Shown here in pieces: positions 25,436 to 34,721 of a DNA stretch of 64,000 nucleotides; the stretch's first letter is position 1, and every line of letters begins with the position of its first letter. This DNA is from JACVRX01 sp963819885 (GTDB lineage: Bacteria > Actinomycetota > Actinomycetes > Jiangellales > Jiangellaceae): the NCBI GenBank assembly GCA_963819885.1, contig CAWFXV010000024.1:248001-312000 (forward strand), written 5' to 3'. The notes below the pieces were generated by a model that was not told the origin of the DNA, made no database searches, and saw nothing but the letters and a program-made list of their open reading frames with translations. The position numbers were made by a program, and so were the translations under genes.

Positions 25436-28218
25436 TCACCGTACAGTGGAGACGGCACGTGCCGGGTTGACCGCGACCTCCGGCGCAAACTCGGCCGGCC
25501 GCTGGTGCCGGCGTCGGCGCACCCATTTGTCGACCTCGACCACAACGGGAACAACTAGTGCCAGGCCGATGCAGGCCAGCCACTGCAGTCCGCTCAGCGG
25601 CTGGGTGAGCAGGCCGCGCTGCAGGAAGGGCAGCTCGGTGGCCAGCACGACCAGGGCAACCGGGATGGCGAGCCACTTCACGGCCGACAGGATCGGGCGG
25701 CACCAGTCCGCTGGTCGGGTCCCTGCGCATGACCAGCCCGCTGAGGATCGTGCCGATGCCGAGGACGACGAAGCACATGGTCATCGAGGCGCTGGGCACG
25801 TCTGTGCTCAAGGTGTCCGGGCCGAACACGAGCGGCACCAGCGCCGCGAGGAAGAGGACGGCACCGTAGAGGACCCATCGGGTGATCGCGGCCGGGTTGG
25901 TGATTGGAACCTTCGGGTCCCGGGGCGGGCGCTTCATCACATCCGGGTCACCCGGGTCCAACATGATGACGATCACCGGGAAGATGGCGATGAAGAAGTT
26001 GAGGAAAAGCACCATCAGCGGCGTCATCGCAACACCGTCATTGATGTCGAACACGGTTGCGGTGACGAACAGCAGCACCAGCGCTAGCAACTGGGTCATC
26101 TGGTATCGGATGTAGGAGACGATCTTGCTGTAGATGGTCCGGCCCAGCTCGACGGCGTGCACGAGGGTACCGAAATTGTCGTCGGTGAGGATCATTCGCG
26201 CGGCCTGCTTGGAGACCTCGCTGCCGCTGCCCATCGCCACGCCGATGTCCGCCTGCTTGAGCGCCGCCGCGTCGTTGACGGCGTCTCCGGTCATCGCGAC
26301 GATCATGCCCTCGCCCTGCATGACCTGGGCAAGCCGGAGCTTGTCCTCCGGCGACACCCGGCCGAAGACGTGCAGCTCTGGCAGGCGCGCGCGCAGCTCG
26401 TCGTCGGACATGGCCTGCAGCTCCGTGCCGCTCAGGGCTCCGGCGCCGAGGCCGAGGGTCTCGCCGATCGCGTGGGCGGTGACCGCGTGGTCGCCGGTGA
26501 TCATGCGGACGTCGATCCCAGCTCCGAGTGCCGTCTGCACCGCGCCCTTCGCCTCCGTGCGCAACGGGTCGATGATGCCGAGCCATGCCCACAAAGCTGA
26601 GGTCCTGGGTGAACGTCATCGGGTCCTGCGCAATCGCGCGTTCATCGGCGTCGTCGAGCACCCGTGCGGCGAAAGCGAGGACGCGAAGGCCCTTCTCGCC
26701 CATCTGCCGGTTCGCGGCCTCGATGCCGGGGCGCTCCTGCTCGATGGGCACTTGGGTGCCGCTCAGCGGCCCGCCGGCCTGGGTACACCGAGCCAGCACC
26801 ACGTCCGGTCCGCCCTTGACGAGCTCGATCAGGTAGTCGGCCCCGTCGACCTGGACCCGGTGGAAGGTCGCCATGAACTTGTACTCGGAGTCGAAGGGAA
26901 CCGCAGCGAGACGTGGGTAGGAACGCCTGGTTTCGTCCGCGTCGACACCGAGCTTGGCCGCCAGGACGACCAGAGCGGCCTCGGTCGGGTCACCGACCAC
27001 CGCCCCGTCGTCACTGACGGTGGCGTCGCTGTCCAGGACCAGGCCGTAGGCCAGCCGGGTGAAGTCTGGCACCGGACGACCGGCGACCGACCGGATGGCA
27101 CCGGACTTGCGGTAGCCCTCGCCGTCCACGGTGAACCACGAGCCACCGGCGTAGATGGTGGACACCATCATCTGGTTCATGGTGAGCGTGCCGGTCTTGT
27201 CGGTGTTGATCGCGCTGGTGGCGCCCAGGGTCTCGACGTCGGTGAGGTTCTTCACTACCGCTTTGGCCTCGGCGAGCTGCTTCGCGCCGTAGGAGAGCAT
27301 CGCCTGGACGAACGTCGGGAGCCCGGTCGGGATTGCCGAGATCGCCATCGCCGTGCCGAGAAGCAGCACGTCCTCGATCGGCAGGTCACGGATCAACCCG
27401 ACGACGACAATGAATGCGACAGCAGTCCAGGCGATGATCCCGAGCACACGGGTCAGCGAGTCGAGCTCCTTCTGCAGCGGGGACCGGGTTCGCTTGACCG
27501 AGGTGAGCATCGTCGCGATCTGACCCATCTGGGTCTGCATCCCGGTAGCGGTGACCACCATGGTTCCGGTTCCCCGGGTGACCGACGTGTTCTGGAAGAG
27601 CATGTTGGACCGGTCGCCGACTGCCACCTCCGGGCCGGGAAGCACCGCGGCGTCCTTGCTCACCGGCGCGCTCTCGCCGGTGAGCGCCGCTTCCTGCGTC
27701 TCGAGCGTGGCGGACGCGACGATCCGGCCGTCGGCAGGGACGATGTCGCCGGCCTCGACCTGCACCACGTCGCCGGGCACCACGTCGACGGCAGCGACCA
27801 GCGTCACGTTGCCGCCACGCAGTACGCGGCTCTGGGGAACCTGCAGCTTCGCGAGGGCGTCGACGCTGGCTCGGGCCTTGAGCTCCTGCCGGGTGCCCAG
27901 TGCGACGTTCAGCAATACCAGGACCGCCACCAGCAATGCGGTGGACACCTGACCGATGAGCAGGCTGACCACGGTGACCGCGACCAGCATGATGTTCATC
28001 GGGTCACGCAGCTGCGCGAGGGCGATCGCGACCGCGGAGGGCGGCTTCTCGGCCGTGATCTGGTTCGGCCCGTGGGTTGTCAGGCGGTCCGCCGCTCCCT
28101 GCACAGAAAGTCCCGACGTCACGTCGGTGTCCAGGTCGTGGACGACCTCCGCCGTGGGCTGCAGGTACGGAGGCGTGGCCTCGGCGGCGGCCGCGGCCGG
28201 CTTCTCGCTGATGCTCAT
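25436..28218 (-). pseudogene. Cation-transporting P-type ATPase, two frameshifts
   Basis: Type II-like P-type ATPase, about 926 residues after correction. It has an N-terminal cation-ATPase domain, an actuator domain with LTGESAPVSKDAA, an M4 motif AIPTGLPT in place of PEGLP, the phosphorylation motif DKTGTLTMNQM, and the hinge MTGDAVNDAAALKQADIGVA. Frame breaks lie near 26584 (after LSFVGM; one extra base in a CC/GG run) and near 25696 (in GGGC, before the last helices). The last part reads WLAIPVALVVLATELPFLQ. M4 chemistry suggests Ca2+, Na+ or Mn2+ rather than heavy metals. The start is the ATG at 28218. Confidence 0.88.
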
Positions 28219-28556
28219 CGAGTCTCTCTCCTGTTACCCCGGGTGCCAGGGTTCACTGGGACATCAGCCTGGTCTCGTGGACGGCGACCCGGGCGCCCGA
28301 CGCGCCGACGAGGATTGCCGGAATGTGGTCCAGGGATGCCGATGACACGCGAACGCATTGGCCCGGTCCTTGTCGATGACCGCCTCCACGCCAACGAGGT
28401 CCGGTAGCCATCACGGTACATCGTTGGGATGCCTGCGCCGCCGACCGGTGAAGACACATCCGAGCGGCCCAACTTTCGAGTCGATCAGGAAGCGCCCAAC
28501 GGGTCGCGAATCCTCTACCTTCGACACGTCGCGCCTTTTGACCATGGAGACAGCTG
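28219..28556. other. Intergenic region with a possible gene remnant
   Basis: These 338 bases separate the divergent ATPase and small membrane protein genes. On the minus strand a stretch ending at 28253 reads DHIPAILVGASGARVAVHET, then stops; it has coding-like third positions but no start and may be the tail of a lost gene. Promoters for both neighbours should lie here. I see no strong repeat. Confidence 0.4.
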
Positions 28557-28855
28557 ATGAACACCACAATCACAGAGGTAGGAGGCGATGACCGCCGGCA
28601 GCGGATCATCAACGAACTACGCGTCGACCCCCGGGACGTGGGCCGGCCGTACTCAAGGTCATCGGCATCGTGGGCATGATCCTCGCCACCTTCGGCGTGA
28701 TCTCCTGGGCGATCGATGTCGACGGCTTCTGGGCCACGATGGGTGTGATCTTCATCGGCGCTCCCGTCGTGCTCTTGCTGGCTTCCTGGCCAATCGCCCT
28801 CGGCGAAGCCTTGGGCGCCATCGCCGACATCGGCGACTCGGTCCAGAGCGGGTAA
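28557..28855 (+). pseudogene. Small two-helix membrane protein, one frameshift
   Basis: The ATG at 28557 follows GGAG at eight bases and opens MNTTITEVGGDDRRQRIINE. The frame continues through RVDPRDVGRP, then must shift by one base near 28647 to join VLKVIGIVGMILATFGVISW and run to the stop at 28855. Joined, it is about 99 residues with two hydrophobic helices. The family is not recognised. A shorter product could start at the GTG at 28670. It ends 10 bases before the second MFS gene, so they are probably one operon. Confidence 0.55.
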
Positions 28856-28865
28856 CGCCATTCGT

Positions 28866-30465
28866 ATGACCGACGGAGGGAATACCAGCGTCCCCCAGGA
28901 GGTAGCGGGCACTCGACGGCTCGCCATCCTGCTGGCCATGGCGATGTTCGTGCTGGTCGTCGACACATCGCTGATGAACGTCTCGATCTCAGCGGTGGTT
29001 CACGATCTCGACACGACCGTCAGTAGCGTCCAGTCCGCGATCGCGCTCGAAGCGCTGGTATCCGCGGCGTTCATCCTGATCGGCAGCAAGGTCGGCGATC
29101 TCATCGGGCGCAAGCGGGCATACGTGCTGGGTCTGCTCGCTTACGCGGTCGGCGCCCTGGCCATGGCACTGGCCCAGGGCCTGACCGCGATCATCATCTT
29201 CTGGGCAATCGTCGGAGGGCTCGGCGCGTCGCTCCTGCTCCCCGCCATGCAGTCCCTCATCCACGGCAACTTCGAGGGAGCGGCCCAGAAGAAGGCCTAC
29301 GCTCTGGTCGGGGCCGCAGCCGCGATTGCCGCTGCAGTCGGACCGCTGCTCGGCGGGTTCATCACCACATATCTGTCGTGGCGAATCGCGTTCCTGCTCG
29401 AGGTCGTCATCATCGCGATCGTGCTGTCCGGCATCCGGCTCGTCCGCGACGTGCCATATACAGGTCCTCGGCGCGTAGACATCGTGGGTGCGGTGCTCTC
29501 CGTCCTGGGCATGGGGGGCATCGTTCTCGGCATCCTGGCGTGGCAGGAAGGCGGCGAATCCGTCGCTGCGCTGCTGGCGATCGGTGCCATCGCGATGGCA
29601 GTGCTGGCCTACTGGCTGGTGCGGCGCAAGCGACAAGAAAAGCCGACGCTGCTCGACCCAGATCTGTTCAAATCCAAGATCTTCAAGTTCGGGATCTCCG
29701 ACCAGATGCTCCAGCAGATCGCCTTGGGCGGCATGATGATCGCGCTGCCGATCTACTTGCAGATGGTGCTCGAATACAACGCCATGCAGGCGGGGCTTTC
29801 ACTCGCTCCGCTCTCGCTCAGCATGTTCGGAATGGCGATACTTGCCGGGAAGAAGGCAGGGTAAGCGGCGCGCCAGCAGCATCATCCGGTGGGGATTCTT
29901 GCTCCTCACGCTAGGAGTGGTGGTCCTCATCCCGATCGTTCCCCGCGCCGACTCCGGCTGGTACCTCGTCGCCCCACTGGTGATTGCGGGATCAGGGTTG
30001 GGCTTGATGGTTTCCCAACTCAACAACTACACGCTGGCCCCGATCTCGGAGGAGCGGGTCAGCGAGGCTGCCGGCGTCAACTCGGCGGCAGGGTCGTTCG
30101 GGCTGTCGTTCGGCTTGGCGTTCGCCGGCGCGATCATGCTGGCAACACTGTCCATCACGTTCACCAACATGGCACAAGCGAGCACCGTGCTCCCCCCAGC
30201 CGAGCAGCAGCACGTCGCACAGGCGCTGGAGGACGACGCGGAGGTGATGAGCAACACCCAGCTCGAAGAGCTGCTCGTCGGCCAACCCGAGGAGATTCAG
30301 GACGAGATCATCCGCATCAACACCGACGCGAGACCCCTTGCCCTTCAAGTGGCACTGCTCGTTCCGCTCCTCGCCGGTCTCGTCGGACTGTTCAACTCAT
30401 TCCGCATGATGCGACTACCAGACCCCAAGCCATCGGGCTCCGTCGAAGGGCTGGCCTTGGGCTGA
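28866..30465 (+). pseudogene. DHA2-family MFS exporter, one frameshift
   Basis: EmrB/QacA-type pump, about 532 residues when joined. The first part reads VVDTSLMNVSISAVVHDLD through LSMFGMAILAGKKAG and hits a stop at 29862-29864. One extra G in the GGG at 29859-29861 explains it, since the next frame continues KRRASSIIRWGFLLLTLGVV to the stop at 30465. The C-terminal loop LEELLVGQPEEIQDEIIRIN matches in position the loop of the MFS gene at 23658, showing that the two are paralogues flanking the ATPase. The substrate is unknown. Confidence 0.88.
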
Positions 30466-30500
30466 TCTCACACCCCGAGACACCGCTGCCATGGGTATCG

Positions 30501-31130
30501 CTAGGACCGGTAGCGGAAAATGCCGAACGGGACCAGCAGGTACACAGCCACGCCGAGATAACCGACTACCGCGGCCGTCGGGAAGAACAAGCCCAGGATC
30601 AGCAGGGCGACATAGCCGGCGAACCCGGGCGTGAGATGCCGAGTCAGGACGGCGATCTCCTCGTTGCTGACATCACGCCGGACGTGGCCTTCGCTGACCA
30701 CGTAACGCCACATCAGGAAGAGCAGCACCGCGATGAGCAGCAGGTTCAGCCCGTAGATCGTCGCGGCGACACGCTCGGCGTCCCGTTCGCCGAAGTACTC
30801 CGCGATCAGCCGGGTGGGGAAGGGCAGGAACGAGACCAGCAGCAGCAACAGCAAGTTCACTCGCACGACCATGGCGTCGGCGTAGTCCATGTAGTCCGTG
30901 ATCGCGTTGTGCTCCAACCACGCCACGCCGATGGTCGCGAAGCTGACCACGTAGGCGAGATAAGACGGCCACTGATCCACCACAGCGGTCAGGAGATCGT
31001 CCTCGGAGCCTGCTGGCACGGTGATGTCAAGCACGAGGAGCGTGATCGCGATCGCGAACACGCCGTCACTGAAGGCCTCGAGGCGGCGGGTGCTGAGGCG
31101 ACGTTGGGACTTGGACTCGTTGTCAGCCAT
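30501..31130 (-). CDS. TMEM175-like potassium channel (DUF1211)
   Basis: A 209-residue membrane protein with six predicted helices. It opens with RRLEAFSDGVFAIAITLLVLD; the FSD motif in the first helix defines the bacterial TMEM175 family, tetrameric K+-selective channels. GGCGAGG precedes the ATG at 31130. Unlike its four neighbours to the left it is intact. It faces the second MFS gene convergently (35-base gap) and is followed by adoK on the other side. Confidence 0.9.
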   Translation of the reverse strand: MADNESKSQRRLSTRRLEAFSDGVFAIAITLLVLDITVPAGSEDDLLTAVVDQWPSYLAYVVSFATIGVAWLEHNAITDYMDYADAMVVRVNLLLLLLVSFLPFPTRLIAEYFGERDAERVAATIYGLNLLLIAVLLFLMWRYVVSEGHVRRDVSNEEIAVLTRHLTPGFAGYVALLILGLFFPTAAVVGYLGVAVYLLVPFGIFRYRS

Positions 31131-31166
31131 CCTCGCCGTCCCCTCGGCCTACTCGCTATGGGCTCT

Positions 31167-32153
31167 CTATGGGCGTGGTGTGATCAGGTGCGGCGCGACG
31201 TCGGCGACGGCGTCCTGGCCATAGGCCTTCTCCAGCCGCCGTAGCACATCAGCCCGGCTGAGCTCGTACTCCTGGGTTCCGACGGTTTCGAGCACGTATG
31301 TCGCGAGCAGGGCGCCGACCTGGGCTGACCGGGCGAGCGGCAGCCCCCAAGCCACCGACGTGATGAAGCCCGCCCGGAACGCGTCGCCCACCCCGGTGGG
31401 ATCGACCGCCGTCGGCTCACCTGCGGCAGGCACCTGGATCTCGGGTTGGCCGACCTGCTCGATCCGCGCGCCGTGCCGACCCAATGTGGTGACGCGGACA
31501 TCGACGCGCGCCAGTACCTCATCAGCGCTCCACCCGGTTTTCTTCTCCAGCAGGGCCGCCTCGTACTCGTTGCTGAACAGGTACGCCGCGCCGTCGACCA
31601 GCAGCCGGATGGCCGGGCCGTCCATCCAGGCCAGTTGCTGGGATGGGTCGGCGACGAACGGGTAACCGCGAATGCGGCATTCGTCAGTGTGCCGCAGCAT
31701 CGCTTCCGGATCGTTGGGGCTGATCACGACCAGGTTCAAGCCGCCGACCCGGTCCGCGATCGGCTTCAGCTCGATGTCGCGGGCCTCGCTCATCGCCCCG
31801 GCGTAAAACGTCGCGATCTGGGCGTGATCGTCGTCGGTGGTGCAGACGAATCGGGCCGTGTGTCGGACCTGTGAGCAATGGACGCTCTGACAGTCGATCC
31901 GGTGGCGTTCCAGCCAGGACCGGTATTCGGCGAAGTCCTCACCCACGGCACCCACCAGCACCGGCGACAGGCCCAGGTTGGCCATCCCGAAACAGATATT
32001 GGCTCCGATGCCGCCCCGACGCACCTGCAGGTCATCGGCGAGGAACGACAGCGAGATCTTGTCGAGCTGGTCCACCACCATCGAGTCAGCGAACCGCCCG
32101 GTGAAAGTCATCAGGTGATCGGTGGCGATCGACCCGGTGACGGCGATGTTCAC
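31167..32153 (-). CDS. adoK: PfkB-family adenosine kinase
   Basis: A 328-residue ribokinase-fold enzyme. NIAVTGSIATDHLM at the start, ADPSQQLAWMDGPAIRLLV and DPTGVGDAFRAGF near 255 follow closely what I remember of M. tuberculosis AdoK (Rv2202c), including the substitution of GVGD for GAGD. It should phosphorylate adenosine, and possibly related nucleosides, with ATP. The start is the GTG at 32153. It is downstream of erpA in the same direction, but a large inverted repeat (32184-32275) lies between. Confidence 0.9.
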   Translation of the reverse strand: MNIAVTGSIATDHLMTFTGRFADSMVVDQLDKISLSFLADDLQVRRGGIGANICFGMANLGLSPVLVGAVGEDFAEYRSWLERHRIDCQSVHCSQVRHTARFVCTTDDDHAQIATFYAGAMSEARDIELKPIADRVGGLNLVVISPNDPEAMLRHTDECRIRGYPFVADPSQQLAWMDGPAIRLLVDGAAYLFSNEYEAALLEKKTGWSADEVLARVDVRVTTLGRHGARIEQVGQPEIQVPAAGEPTAVDPTGVGDAFRAGFITSVAWGLPLARSAQVGALLATYVLETVGTQEYELSRADVLRRLEKAYGQDAVADVAPHLITPRP

Positions 32154-32183
32154 GGCGGCGAGTCTAGGTGGTGGCGCCTGGGA

Positions 32184-32275
32184 GCCTGCGCTGGGCGATG
32201 GCGTCTACGCCCGTCGGCCGACTTCGTCGGCCTCAACGCCCGGCCACACCCCAGACGCCATCGCCCAGCACAGGC
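32184..32275. repeat. Nested inverted repeat between erpA and adoK
   Basis: Two 23-base arms (32184-32206 and 32253-32275) are inverted copies with one mismatch. The 46-base centre contains a second perfect hairpin, GGCCGAC-TTC-GTCGGCC. The whole could fold as one long stem with a hairpin tip, on DNA or RNA. It fits a REP-like element, a terminator/attenuator or a small RNA. Confidence 0.9.
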
Positions 32276-32315
32276 TTGGCGTTCTCTCTACTCGGCCTCG
32301 CCGTCGCGGGTCGGT

Positions 32316-32663
32316 TTAGTGGAAGGAGTCGCCGCAGGCGCAGGAGCCGGTGGCGTTGGGGTTGTCGATGGTGAAGCCCTGCTTCTCGATGGTGTCGACG
32401 AAGTCGATGGTCGCGCCAGTCAGGTAGGGCGAGCTCATCCGGTCGACGACCACGTTGACGCCGCCGAAGTCGATGACCTGGTCGCCATCCAGGGAACGCT
32501 CGTCGAAGAACAGCTGGTAGCGCAGGCCCGAGCAGCCGCCGGGCTGCACGGCGACGCGCAACGCCAAGTCGTCGCGACCCTCCTGCTCCAGCAGGTTCTT
32601 GACCTTGGTGGCGGCGCCCTCGGTGAGAACCACGGTCTGCGTGGTCTCTTCCTGAACCGTCAT
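32316..32663 (-). CDS. erpA: HesB/IscA-type iron-sulfur insertion protein
   Basis: A 115-residue A-type Fe-S carrier with the three conserved Cys in PGGCSGLRY (C44) and GSCACGDSF (C108, C110). It receives clusters and delivers them to apo-proteins; in actinobacteria the gene next to adoK is ErpA-like (Rv2204c position). AGGAG sits nine bases before the ATG at 32663; an upstream extension of 29 residues is open but unlike the family. NadA nearby is one possible Fe-S client. Confidence 0.93.
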   Translation of the reverse strand: MTVQEETTQTVVLTEGAATKVKNLLEQEGRDDLALRVAVQPGGCSGLRYQLFFDERSLDGDQVIDFGGVNVVVDRMSSPYLTGATIDFVDTIEKQGFTIDNPNATGSCACGDSFH

Positions 32664-32754
32664 ATCGATCTGCTCCTGGAGTCTCGGGACCGGTCTTCCA
32701 CTCGAACACCCGGACGGTGCCGGGCATTCCGTACTTCCCCATCGTCGCACATGC

Positions 32755-33867
32755 TCAGCGTCGACTCCACGTCCGTGCCACGCGCGCCGATACCGTGGCG
32801 AGGCTCTGGGCCGGATCGCTCATCGCCGCCTCCGTTCCCATGATCTCCGCTAGCGAGTATGCCGACTCGATGCCGTTGGCCCGCAACTCTCGGTTCCCCA
32901 CCTGCACCTCAGCCGCAATCGCCACACACGGCCGCAAGCTCTGGCCAGCGATAGCGGCGACGCCGGCAACGACCGTGCCCGACATGGACTGCCAGTCGAG
33001 CTTCCCTTCACCGGTCAGCACCAAGTCCGCGCGTTGGACTGCCGGCCGGAGGCCCACCGCATCGGCGACCAGAGAGAAGGCTGGCTCACGCTGCGCACCG
33101 ACCAGCATCAGGCCGTAACCGAGCCCGCCCGCTGCACCTGCACCGTTCGCGTCGGCCGGCTCACGCCCGGCGAGATGCGCAAACCTGGTCAGTGCACCGT
33201 CGACGTCGACCAGCCGATCGGCAGCCATGCCCATCCGGGGCCCGAAGACGTTGGTCGTGCCCCGCAGGCCGAGCAGCGGGTTCTCGACGTCGGTCGCTGC
33301 GATCAATTCGACGCCGCCGAGCAGTGCCTGCGCCGGGCTCAGATCGACGGCGCCAAGCGCGGCCAGCCCGGACACACCAGCGGTGAGGGCGCCGGCAGGT
33401 TCGCTGGTGGCCCCCAGCGCAGCAAGTAGGCCGGCGCCGCCGTCGTTGGTGCCGGTCCCCCCGAGGCCCACGACGATTCTGCGGGCATCCGCCGCAATCG
33501 CCTCCACGACCAACTGGCCGACGCCATAGGTGGACGCCCCTTCGACGACCCCCCGGGCTGGCCCGGTTCCTACGCTCGGCAACAGAGACAGGCCACACGC
33601 CTGCGCGGCCTCGATGTATGCCGTCCCGTCTGCCACCAGCAGCGTGGCCGGCACGCGGCTTCCCAGCGGTCCACGCACGATCACGGCCAGGATCTCGCCG
33701 CCGATGGCGTTGTGCAGCACGTCGACGAAGCCCGATCCGCCGTCGGCCATCGGCACGATCGTGATCTCGTCCGACGTGGTACGCCGCCAACCCTCGGCGA
33801 TGGCGTCGGCGGCCTCGACAGCGGTCAGCGTCCCGGCGAACTGGTCAGGAGCCACCAGCACCCGCAT
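32755..33867 (-). CDS. Glycerate kinase (GlxK/GarK family)
   Basis: A 370-residue glycerate kinase starting MRVLVAPDQFAGTLTAVEAADAI. Family motifs are VPMADGGSGFVDVL, GLGGTGTNDGGAGLL (phosphate loop) and DLVLTGEGKLDWQSMSG. It phosphorylates glycerate to phosphoglycerate, linking glyoxylate/serine metabolism to glycolysis. It occupies the position of Rv2205c next to erpA. It starts 17 bases from the divergent acetyltransferase gene, so the promoters overlap. Confidence 0.94.
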   Translation of the reverse strand: MRVLVAPDQFAGTLTAVEAADAIAEGWRRTTSDEITIVPMADGGSGFVDVLHNAIGGEILAVIVRGPLGSRVPATLLVADGTAYIEAAQACGLSLLPSVGTGPARGVVEGASTYGVGQLVVEAIAADARRIVVGLGGTGTNDGGAGLLAALGATSEPAGALTAGVSGLAALGAVDLSPAQALLGGVELIAATDVENPLLGLRGTTNVFGPRMGMAADRLVDVDGALTRFAHLAGREPADANGAGAAGGLGYGLMLVGAQREPAFSLVADAVGLRPAVQRADLVLTGEGKLDWQSMSGTVVAGVAAIAGQSLRPCVAIAAEVQVGNRELRANGIESAYSLAEIMGTEAAMSDPAQSLATVSARVARTWSRR

Positions 33868-33884
33868 GCGGCAGAGTCTGCCCC

Positions 33885-34670
33885 ATGCGAATCCGGCCGC
33901 TGCGAGCCGAGGACGCCGCCGAGGCGGCCAGCCTCTGCCAGGCCGACCCGGTTGTCGTCGCTCACCTGCTCGAGCACGATCCGGCGGGGTGCTGGGTAGC
34001 CGACGACGGAGCTGTCGCCGGCGTGGTCCTGTCGACCAGGCGTGACCTGCTGTGGTGTCTGGCGGCCTTGGCCGTCGACTCGTCAGCGGCTGCCATCGGG
34101 CCGAACCTGCTCCAGGCCGCGCTTGTGTACAGCCAAGGCTGCCTTCGCGGGATGGGGGTACTCAACGACGACCCGACGAACGCACGTTGGGTGCGGATGG
34201 CCGGCTTCGCACTTCACCCCACGATGCGGCTGACCGGCCAGGTCGACCGCTCGGCACTGCCGATCGTCGACGGCGTACGCGAGGCGACGGAGGTCGACCG
34301 GTCGCTCGTCGAATCGGTGGATCGGCAGGTTCGCGGTGCGGCCCGCGGCCCAGACCACGGGCCGTTGATAGATCGTGCAAGTCTGCTGGTCTGTGACATC
34401 GCTACGGGATCGGGATACGCGTTTCACCGCGACGGCTCACCTGTCGCGGTGGGCGCTACCACGCGCGAGGTCGCCCGGCGGCTGCTGTGGGCGGTGCTCG
34501 CGCGGGCGGCGCCGCAGCGGCCGATCGAGATCGCCCGGCTCTCGGCCGAGCAGGACTGGGCCGTCGACGTCGGTCTTGCTGCCGGGCTCGGCTTGCACGT
34601 CAGCGGATTCTTCGCCCTGCGCCACATGCGGCCCCCGGCCCCCTACCTGCCGGCCGCCGTCCTCGGCTGA
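33885..34670 (+). CDS. GNAT-like acetyltransferase, unknown substrate
   Basis: A 261-residue protein with a GNAT-type N-terminus (MRIRPLRAEDAAEAASLCQA), then VADDGAVAGVVLSTRRDLLW, and a second half (RLLWAVLARAAPQRPIEIAR ... GFFALRHMRPP) resembling another degenerate GNAT module. The acetyl-CoA Q/RxxGxG/A loop is not obvious in either half. Function beyond the fold is open. It ends 10 bases before hairpin 34681-34719. Confidence 0.72.
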   Translation: MRIRPLRAEDAAEAASLCQADPVVVAHLLEHDPAGCWVADDGAVAGVVLSTRRDLLWCLAALAVDSSAAAIGPNLLQAALVYSQGCLRGMGVLNDDPTNARWVRMAGFALHPTMRLTGQVDRSALPIVDGVREATEVDRSLVESVDRQVRGAARGPDHGPLIDRASLLVCDIATGSGYAFHRDGSPVAVGATTREVARRLLWAVLARAAPQRPIEIARLSAEQDWAVDVGLAAGLGLHVSGFFALRHMRPPAPYLPAAVLG

Positions 34671-34680
34671 TCGGCTGATT

Positions 34681-34719
34681 GCGGAAGAAAATCCATGCCC
34701 TGACAGCGGAATCTTCCGC
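34681..34719. repeat. Left copy of hairpin element flanking the AbiEi/DUF559 gene
   Basis: GCGGAAGA and TCTTCCGC form a perfect 8-bp inverted repeat. The 15-mer GGAATCTTCCGCGAT (34708-34722), preceded by CAGC, recurs exactly at 35770-35784 on the other side of the gene. By position this copy could also serve as a bidirectional terminator for two convergent genes. Confidence 0.88.
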
Positions 34720-34721
34720 GA

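Noticed and set aside
26134..28407. 757-codon open frame antisense to the P-type ATPase
   Set aside because: Crosses the ATPase frame breaks without change, but the sequence is Arg/Gly/His-rich noise while the ATPase motifs are unmistakable.
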